Source: Chromatiaceae bacterium
Lineage (GTDB): Bacteria; Pseudomonadota; Gammaproteobacteria; Chromatiales; Chromatiaceae
Length of the DNA: 64,000 nt
NCBI GenBank assembly: GCA_024235415.1
Contig: JACKML010000005.1
Coordinates: 66,001-130,000, forward strand
Reading direction: 5' to 3'
In this document: positions 58,104 through 64,000 of the stretch, in pieces
Layout of the letters: every line of letters starts with the position of its first letter
Numbering within the stretch: the stretch's first letter is position 1
Translations under genes and position numbers: made by a program
Notes under the pieces: generated by a model
Told to the model about the DNA's origin: nothing
What the model saw: only the letters and a program-made list of their open reading frames with translations
The model's database searches: none

Positions 58104-60785
58104 TCAGAGGTGTCGCCGCACCGCCACCACATCGGGTTCGTCCTTGTTGTGCACCGTGCGGAAACCGAGTCGCTCGCACAATCGCAACATCTTGCTGTTG
58201 TGAGACAGTACCTCACCCTCCATGATCTCAATGCCGCGATCCCTGGCGACAGTCATCAGGCGTTGCATCAGTTGGCGTCCGATGCCTTTTTGTTGCCAGG
58301 CGTCCGCGACGGTCAGCGCGAATTCGCACGACTGTTTGTCGGGATTGCTGACATAGCGGGCCACGCCAAGTATGCGCGCCTGCGGCGTGTCTTCGTTGAT
58401 GACGGCGACCAATGCCATCTCGCGGTCGTAGTCGATCTGGGTGAAGCGAGCCAGCATCAGCGGCGTCAACCTGTCCATGCTTTGCATGAAACGGAAGTAC
58501 TTGCTCTCGGCCGACAGGTTCTGCACGAAATCCTGTTCGATCTCCGCATCTTCCGGGCGAATAGGGCGTACCGAGACATCTGTGCCGTCTGGCAACTGCC
58601 AATTGGCTTCCAGCTCTGGCGGATACGGGTGGATCGCCATGTGGCCGTAGTGAGCCGTGCTGGTTTTTGGTGCTGCGACCACGATGCGGGCGTCCACAGC
58701 AATTACACCTTCCTCGTCTACCAGCAGGGGGTTGATGTCGAGTTCCTGAACCTCCGGCAGCTCGCAGGCGATCTCCGAGATGCGCTGTAGGACGTCGGTC
58801 AGCTTGCAGATGTCGGCCTCCGGCAGATTGCGGAACTGCTGCAGGAATCGTGCGGCGCGGGTGCCGCGTATCAACTCGCGGCTCAGGTATTCGTTCAGTG
58901 GTGGCAGTGCGACGCGGCTGTCGGCAAAGATCTCGACTGCGGTGCCGCCCGCACCGAAGCTGATCACAGGGCCAAACACCGGATCGTGCGCGATCCCGAT
59001 CATGATCTCGCGGGCATGCGGGCGTTCCAGCATCGGTTCGATGGTGACGCCGGAGACTCGCGCGTCAGGACGCTGCGTCTTTACGTTATCCATCATTTCG
59101 CGGAATGCGGTGCGTACGGAGCGTGGTTCGCGGATGTTCAGGCGTACGCCGCCGACATCGGATTTATGTGTAATGTCCGGCGAATTGATCTTCATCGCCA
59201 CCGGCAGTCCGACACCCTCGGCCGCCACCAGTGCCTCGGCTGCTGAGTTGACGTTGATGCTGGTCGATGTCGGGATGTGGAATGCACGCAGCACGGCCTT
59301 CGCTTCGGTGTTGCTGAGGGTGTAGCGTCGTTCGCCCATGGCATTGTCGATAATCAGGCGTGCACCATCCACATCGGGCTCGCGATGCTTCGACAAGGGC
59401 GCGGGCGCCTGCAACAGAGCTTTCTGGTTGCGCCGGTAGCACGCGAGATAGCCGAACGCATCGACACCGGCTTCAGGGCTGTGGAACTGCGGGATGCCTG
59501 CCTCGGAAAAGCGGCGCCGTCCCTCGTTGACCAGGTCCTGCCCCATCCAGCACGCCAGAACCGGTTTGCGTACTTTCCTGGCTGCCGCGATCACGCCCTC
59601 GGCGCAGGCGGTTGGATCCGTCATTGCCTGAGGCGTCAGCAATACCAGGAGGCCGTCCACGCCGGGGTCTGCCAATACGAGCTCGGTGGCCGTCTGGTAG
59701 CGCCGGCTGTCCGCATCCCCGAGGATGTCCACCGGGTCACTATGCGACCAATGTGGAGGCAGGACCTCGCTGAGTTTTTCGATCGTCTTCGCCGAGAGTT
59801 CTGCGAGCGGAACCTCAAGGTCACTCGCGCGGTCTGCTGCCATTACGCCAGGACCGCCGCCGTTGGTCAGTATGGCCAGCCGTGGACCTTCCACGCGGGT
59901 GCCAGACGCGAGAGTCTGGGCGGCTGCAAACAACTGGTTGACGGTGGTTACGCGTACTGCACCGGCGCGCTGTACTGCGGCATCGAACACATCGTCGCCG
60001 CCGATCATGGCCCCTGTATGTGACACGGCTGCACGGGAGCCGCTTTCGTTACGCCCCGATTTGACCACGATGACCGGTTTCAGGCGGGCGGCCACCCGCA
60101 AGCCGCTCATGAACGAGCGGGCATCCGATATCCCTTCGACATACAACAGGATGCTCTTGGTATCGGGGTCCACCGCCAGGTAGTCGAGAACATCGCCGAA
60201 CCCGATATCTGCGGTGGCGCCGAGCGAGGCAACCGCGGAGAAGCCGAATCCGTTCGAAGATGCCCAGTCGAGCAGGGCAGTGCAAAATGCCCCGGACTGG
60301 GCGACCAGGGCAACCTGCCCGCATTCGACCCCGCTTTTGGCAAATGTCGCGTTAAGCCCCACACGCGGCCGGATGATGCCAAGACAGTTTGGCCCCACCA
60401 GCGGGATGTTGTGGGTGCGCGCAATATCGACAATCTCGTTCTGCAGAGCCAGTCCCTGCTTACCCACTTCGGCGAAGCCAGCCGACAGGACGAGAACTGC
60501 GCCCACGCCGTGTTCGCCACATTCGTGCATCACCGCCGGTATGGCGGCGGCAGGCACTGCGATTACCACCAATTCGATAGGATGGTCGATGTCGCTGATA
60601 GACGCATAGGCTTTGAGCCCTTGAATCATCTCGTGCTTCGGGTTCACCGGGTAGACTTCACCCTGGAACCCGCTGGAACGGATGTTGCGCAGCACCTGCG
60701 CGCCGACCGATGATTCGCGCTCGGAAGCACCGACGACCGCCACCGACTGAGGTTCGAATATCTTGTTGAGGTAATGCTTTTTCAT
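58104..60785 (-). CDS. ADP-forming acyl-CoA ligase fused to GNAT lysine acetyltransferase (Pat/YfiQ-like)
   Basis: 893 residues. Order: CoA-binding domain (1-~130: VAVVGASERESSVGAQVLRNI), succinyl-CoA-ligase-like domains with the NCLG loop (PLVGPNCLGIIRP) and the phospho-His region (AAVSHTGAMIGG), an ATP-grasp (~480-700: VAMKINSPDITHKSDVGGVR) and a C-terminal GNAT (~735-893: AWQQKGIGRQLMQRLMT). The His in SHTG is present, whereas enzymatically dead Pat proteins lose it, so an active ligase is possible. Pat acetylates acetyl-CoA synthetase and other lysines. Divergent from an HDAC-family gene, which would be its opponent. Confidence 0.9.
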   Translation of the reverse strand: MKKHYLNKIFEPQSVAVVGASERESSVGAQVLRNIRSSGFQGEVYPVNPKHEMIQGLKAYASISDIDHPIELVVIAVPAAAIPAVMHECGEHGVGAVLVLSAGFAEVGKQGLALQNEIVDIARTHNIPLVGPNCLGIIRPRVGLNATFAKSGVECGQVALVAQSGAFCTALLDWASSNGFGFSAVASLGATADIGFGDVLDYLAVDPDTKSILLYVEGISDARSFMSGLRVAARLKPVIVVKSGRNESGSRAAVSHTGAMIGGDDVFDAAVQRAGAVRVTTVNQLFAAAQTLASGTRVEGPRLAILTNGGGPGVMAADRASDLEVPLAELSAKTIEKLSEVLPPHWSHSDPVDILGDADSRRYQTATELVLADPGVDGLLVLLTPQAMTDPTACAEGVIAAARKVRKPVLACWMGQDLVNEGRRRFSEAGIPQFHSPEAGVDAFGYLACYRRNQKALLQAPAPLSKHREPDVDGARLIIDNAMGERRYTLSNTEAKAVLRAFHIPTSTSINVNSAAEALVAAEGVGLPVAMKINSPDITHKSDVGGVRLNIREPRSVRTAFREMMDNVKTQRPDARVSGVTIEPMLERPHAREIMIGIAHDPVFGPVISFGAGGTAVEIFADSRVALPPLNEYLSRELIRGTRAARFLQQFRNLPEADICKLTDVLQRISEIACELPEVQELDINPLLVDEEGVIAVDARIVVAAPKTSTAHYGHMAIHPYPPELEANWQLPDGTDVSVRPIRPEDAEIEQDFVQNLSAESKYFRFMQSMDRLTPLMLARFTQIDYDREMALVAVINEDTPQARILGVARYVSNPDKQSCEFALTVADAWQQKGIGRQLMQRLMTVARDRGIEIMEGEVLSHNSKMLRLCERLGFRTVHNKDEPDVVAVRRHL

Positions 60786-60862
60786 CTCTTTACTGCGCCA
60801 GATGTTGTCGTTCGCACGTCTTGCTGCGATTTTGATTCAGCTTTGCGTCGATTCTATATGGA

Positions 60863-60881
60863 ATTGTTGCACCGCAACAAT
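60863..60881. promoter_or_regulatory. Palindromic operator between Pat-like and HDAC genes
   Basis: ATTGTTGC-ACC-GCAACAAT, an 8-bp perfect inverted repeat in the 134-base divergent spacer, centred 48 bases before the HDAC start and 87 before the Pat-like start. Its TTGC/GCAA half-sites resemble operators of PhaR-like or related regulators (loose likeness). It could co-regulate both genes. Confidence 0.45.
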
Positions 60882-60919
60882 CATGGCGGCAAGATAGCAG
60901 GAAAATTGAGGGCGACCTA

Positions 60920-61846
60920 ATGGCCATTGCGTATATCACTCATCCTGACTGCCAGCTGCACGATATGGGGCATCATCATCCGGAGCAGCCGGCCCGCCTG
61001 AACGCAATCAACGACCGATTGATTGCCACCGGGCTGGAGATGGTCCTGCACCAATACGATGCCCCGCTCGTCGAACGCGGCATGCTGGAGTCGGTGCACG
61101 ATACGGATTACATCGACAGGATCTTTGCGGCTTCACCGGCAGACGGTATCGTCTGGATCGATGGCGAAACTGCGATGAACCCGCATTCATTGCGTGCCGC
61201 ACAACGCGCGGCAGGAGCGGTTGCGTTGGGTGTCGATCTGGTAATGCAGGAAAAGGCCAGGCAGGTGTTCTGCGCCGTCAGGCCCCCCGGACACCATGCC
61301 GAACGCCATCGCGCGATGGGTTTCTGCCTGTTCAACAACATCGCGGTGGGGGCATACCACGCGCTGAATCACTACGGGCTGCAACGTGTCGCCATTGTCG
61401 ATTTCGATGTCCATCATGGAAACGGGACCGAGGACATTGTGGCGGGTGACGAGCGTGTCCTTTTCTGTTCGACGTTCCAGCACCCCTTCTATCCACATAC
61501 CGGGTTCGACTCCACGGCTACCAATGTGGTCAACGCCCCGTTGCCGGCGGGCAGCAGCGGCCAGGCGTTTCGCGAAGCGGTACAGACCCACTGGCTGCCC
61601 AGGCTGGAGGCCTTCGCGCCGGAACTCGTGTTCATTTCTGCCGGGTTCGACGCGCACCAGGCAGAGGATATGGCGGGTCTTAATCTGGTGGATGCAGACT
61701 ACACATGGGTTACGCGCAGACTCTGCGAGCAGGCCGACCGCAGTGCTGACGGACGCGTCATCTCTGCTCTGGAAGGCGGGTACGAACTGCACGCGCTGGC
61801 GCGCTGTGTGGAAGCGCACATCAAGGCCTTTCTGGGAGAATACTGA
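60920..61846 (+). CDS. Histone deacetylase family protein (AcuC/acetylpolyamine-type)
   Basis: 308 residues. Zn-dependent deacylase: RPPGHHAERHRAMGFCLFNN with the catalytic His pair, VDFDVHHGNGTEDI with Zn ligands Asp/His, VFISAGFDAHQAEDMAGL with the third ligand, and EGGYELHALARC at the end. Targets may be acetyl-lysine or acetylpolyamine. Divergent from the Pat-like acetyltransferase, as expected for an acetylation on/off pair. Cytoplasmic. Converges on anmK with 5 bases between. Confidence 0.92.
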   Translation: MAIAYITHPDCQLHDMGHHHPEQPARLNAINDRLIATGLEMVLHQYDAPLVERGMLESVHDTDYIDRIFAASPADGIVWIDGETAMNPHSLRAAQRAAGAVALGVDLVMQEKARQVFCAVRPPGHHAERHRAMGFCLFNNIAVGAYHALNHYGLQRVAIVDFDVHHGNGTEDIVAGDERVLFCSTFQHPFYPHTGFDSTATNVVNAPLPAGSSGQAFREAVQTHWLPRLEAFAPELVFISAGFDAHQAEDMAGLNLVDADYTWVTRRLCEQADRSADGRVISALEGGYELHALARCVEAHIKAFLGEY

Positions 61847-61851
61847 GCCGC

Positions 61852-62955
61852 CTATGCGTGGTGTACGGCGCCGAGGATGCGGGGCCCTGCAGCCCCGGTG
61901 ACGGCCGGCAGATTGCCAGTCTTGCCGGCAAGCGTCTGCTGTGCCAGCCATGCGAACGCAGTTGCCTCCATCCAGTCCGGATCCAGGCCCACGTGCCTGG
62001 TTGATTCGACCGGCCTTTCCAAGAGATCTGCCAGCTGCCGCATCAGCGCGGCGTTATGGACGCCGCCACCGCACACCAGAACACGTTCGGTGTCGGGTGC
62101 ATGGCGCCGAATTGCATCGGCGACCGTGGTAGCGGTCAGGGCCAGCAAAGTGGCTTGCACTTCCGCTGCTGCCAGACCGGGAAACTCGCGCAGTGCCGAG
62201 TTCAGCCAATGGCTGGAGAAATACTGCGTGCCAGTACTTTTTGGCGGCGTGAGCGAAAAGTAGGTGTCTGCCAGCATCCGTGTCAGCAGCCGGGCATTGG
62301 GTGTGGCTGAATCCGCCCAGGCGCCATCCTCATCGTAGGGAGTGGACAGGTGCTGCGTCGCCCAATGATCCATCAGACAGTTTGCAGGGCCGGTGTCGAA
62401 ACCGATGGCTGGTACCTCGCACTGAGATGGTAGAACCGTAATGTTGGCGATCCCGCCAAGGTTTAGTACCACCCTGGACTCGTGCTCGTCTCGCATCAGC
62501 GCGTTGTGCAGCGCCGGGGCCAGCGGCGCGCCCTGACCACCAGCCGCCATATCGCGTCGACGAAAGTCGGTAATCGTCGTGATGCCGGTGCGCTCGGTGA
62601 TTACATTCGCGTCACCCAGCTGCAGGGTCACAGGCGGAGTCCTGTCCGGCGCGTGCGCCACCGTCTGTCCGTGACAGCCGATGGCTTGAATTTGCTCGAG
62701 CGGGGGGCGTGTTTGAGAAAGGAGCGCCTGGATTGCTGCGGCGAAGAACTCACCGACGTCCGCGTCGAGTCCTGCGTAGGCAGCGGCGTCCAGTGGTTGG
62801 CCGGCTGCGTACGATCGCATGCGGTTGCGCAGTGCGCTGTCCCACGGGCTGCGCAACGACGCCACCAGCTGCGGTGAAGACGTGCTCAAATCGACCAGGA
62901 CCGTATCGACGGCGTCCATGCTTGTTCCGGACATGACGCCGATGAACAAGCCCAT
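61852..62955 (-). CDS. anmK: Anhydro-N-acetylmuramic acid kinase
   Basis: 367 residues. Phosphorylates and opens anhydroMurNAc from wall recycling. GVMSGTSMDAVDTVLVDL for ATP, AIGCHGQTVAHAP, NLGGIANITVL, FDTGPANCLMDHW with the catalytic Asp, and VCGGGVHNAALMRQL. Cytoplasmic. Follows the M23 endopeptidase after 5 bases; the pair and mpl point to active murein turnover and recycling. Confidence 0.95.
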   Translation of the reverse strand: MGLFIGVMSGTSMDAVDTVLVDLSTSSPQLVASLRSPWDSALRNRMRSYAAGQPLDAAAYAGLDADVGEFFAAAIQALLSQTRPPLEQIQAIGCHGQTVAHAPDRTPPVTLQLGDANVITERTGITTITDFRRRDMAAGGQGAPLAPALHNALMRDEHESRVVLNLGGIANITVLPSQCEVPAIGFDTGPANCLMDHWATQHLSTPYDEDGAWADSATPNARLLTRMLADTYFSLTPPKSTGTQYFSSHWLNSALREFPGLAAAEVQATLLALTATTVADAIRRHAPDTERVLVCGGGVHNAALMRQLADLLERPVESTRHVGLDPDWMEATAFAWLAQQTLAGKTGNLPAVTGAAGPRILGAVHHA

Positions 62956-62960
62956 TTCGA

Positions 62961-64000
62961 TCAGTTCGTCTTGGCGGTGTCTGCGCTTGCGACCATGGTC
63001 TCGGCCGGTATGGCCTCGAGTTTGGCGATCAGGGGCGCGGTGGCCCTGCGGAATGTGGCGATCTCTGTCTTTGACAACGCAAGTGTCTTTGGCAGCTTCA
63101 CGCGAAGCGGGTCCTGATGCACCCCGGCAACCCGAAACTCATAATGCAGATGGGGTCCGGAGGCGAGTCCAGTCTTGCCCACGTAACCGATTACCTGTCC
63201 CTGCTTCACCCGCTTGCCCGCGCTGGCGCGAGAGGAGTACTTCGACAGGTGCGCGTACAGCGTCGTGTACTTCCCGGCGTGTTCCAATATGACTGTCTTG
63301 CCATAGCCACCCTTGGTGCCGCGGAAGGTGACGCGGCCGTCGCCTGTCGCCTTGACCGGCGTGCCGGTCGGCGCTGCGTAGTCGACGCCCTTGTGCGATC
63401 GCCACTTCTGCAGCACGGGGTGCCAGCGGCGCGGATTGTAGCCGGAACTCACGCGCGCGAATTTGATCGGGGTACGGATGAATGCGCGCCGCTTGCTGTG
63501 GCCGTCGCCGTCGTAGTAGCCAACTTCACCGTTGCTGTCTTCGTAACGGACTGCTCGATAAGTCGTGCCACGGTTCGTGAATTCAGCCGCCAGAATTGCT
63601 CCATCGCGCAGCTTTTCCCCGTCCAGGTACTGTTCTTCGAACAGGACGCGGAAATGGTCGCCGGCGCGGATCTCCAGTGCGAAATCGATGTCCCACCCGA
63701 AAATCGCTGCCAGCTTCATGATCTGCCCGTCGGACAGCCCGGCTTTCTGGCCGTCGAGGAACAGTGAAGATTCGATAACGCCGGCCGCCGAGGCGATACG
63801 GTTTTCCAGCGCCTTGCTTACCTGCTCCACGATGATTTCATCGTCCGAGATCGAGATCGTGACGCTCTCGACGCGATTCTGGTGCCATTCCAATTTAGTG
63901 AGCTCGTGATTCTCGTCGAACTGAAAACGCAGTTTCTGTCCTGGCCGGATCTTTGCGAGCGCCTCAGCCTCCTCGTTGCTGGTGACGATGCGGTGCAGCA
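62961..64000 (-). CDS. mepM: M23 murein DD-endopeptidase (MepM-like), 5' end cut by window edge
   Basis: The frame stays open to the right edge, so the N-terminus is missing (about 345 residues remain). The edge-proximal part, HRIVTSNEEAEALAKIRPGQ KL, looks like the LysM/OapA region of MepM. A middle domain (IVEQVSKALENRIASAAGVI) follows, then the LytM/M23 catalytic core: SHKGVDYAAPTGTPVKATGDG (His, Asp ligands) and SGPHLHYEFRV (HxH). It cleaves peptide cross-links in the periplasm. A signal or anchor should lie outside the window. Confidence 0.92.
   Translation of the reverse strand, partial: LHRIVTSNEEAEALAKIRPGQKLRFQFDENHELTKLEWHQNRVESVTISISDDEIIVEQVSKALENRIASAAGVIESSLFLDGQKAGLSDGQIMKLAAIFGWDIDFALEIRAGDHFRVLFEEQYLDGEKLRDGAILAAEFTNRGTTYRAVRYEDSNGEVGYYDGDGHSKRRAFIRTPIKFARVSSGYNPRRWHPVLQKWRSHKGVDYAAPTGTPVKATGDGRVTFRGTKGGYGKTVILEHAGKYTTLYAHLSKYSSRASAGKRVKQGQVIGYVGKTGLASGPHLHYEFRVAGVHQDPLRVKLPKTLALSKTEIATFRRATAPLIAKLEAIPAETMVASADTAKTN

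Overview
The window reads as ordinary chromosome from a GC-rich gammaproteobacterium. The family set and order (rdgB-rph-PP2C-kinase next to yicC-gmk-rpoZ-spoT; mpl-ubiX; rubredoxin beside thiD-thiE-hemL; argC-bactofilin-erpA; anmK-mepM), together with a complete Ccm cytochrome c maturation system, a DsrC-like protein, HypF and a nickel permease, suggest a respiratory, possibly sulfur- or hydrogen-using lineage near Chromatiales. The genus is not determinable by eye. I see no prophage, insertion sequence, CRISPR array or rRNA operon. One tRNA gene (Arg, anticodon CCG) is present.

Layout. 1-7.8 kb: a truncated glycerophosphodiester phosphodiesterase; a two-gene unit of a RimK-like ATP-grasp ligase (RLAN N-terminus) and a GNAT/C39-like peptidase; divergently, an unusual protein joining two CDGSH motifs, a Rieske domain and a thiamine-diphosphate enzyme; greB with a hidden 57-codon membrane ORF and a CoA-binding protein; a CopD-like membrane protein. 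7.9-17 kb: a 749-residue EF-hand/membrane protein of unknown role, class I aldolase, a pqiA-pqiA-pqiB-pqiC lipid transport operon, and two convergent unknown envelope genes. 17-21.5 kb: hypF, a decayed DUF488 (YeaO-type) gene, tRNA-Arg, a NicO-type nickel/cobalt permease, and a DsrC-like protein lacking the canonical C-terminal cysteine. 21.6-30.8 kb: ccmABCDEFGHI on the minus strand, a Crp/Fnr-type regulator and a membrane-anchored tandem cytochrome c. 30.9-38 kb: rep, a beta-hydroxyacid dehydrogenase, small unknowns, rdgB, rph, and a phosphatase/kinase pair. 38-46.7 kb: yicC, gmk, rpoZ, spoT, rnd, mpl, ubiX and a Lon-N-like protein. 46.7-58 kb: dedA, hemL, thiE, thiD, rubredoxin, DUF5063, two A-type Fe-S carriers, a TPR membrane protein, hemJ, a TlpA-like thioredoxin, DUF4126, argC, a coiled-coil protein and bactofilin. 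58-64 kb: a Pat-like acyl-CoA ligase/acetyltransferase divergent from an HDAC-family deacetylase, anmK, and an M23 endopeptidase cut by the right edge.

Themes. Heme and Fe-S biology recurs: Ccm, a diheme cytochrome, HemL, HemJ, rubredoxin, CDGSH/Rieske, ErpA with an IscR-like operator, and a second A-type carrier with a changed cysteine tail. The best leads for something undescribed are the CDGSH-Rieske-ThDP fusion with its small membrane partner, the RLAN ligase/C39 peptidase pair beside it, the EF-hand membrane protein, a possible FNR-linked antisense-Shine-Dalgarno small RNA near 15.0-15.1 kb, and the acetylase/deacetylase pair sharing a palindromic operator.

Limits: all calls are from reading translations and motifs; no database search or folding was run.
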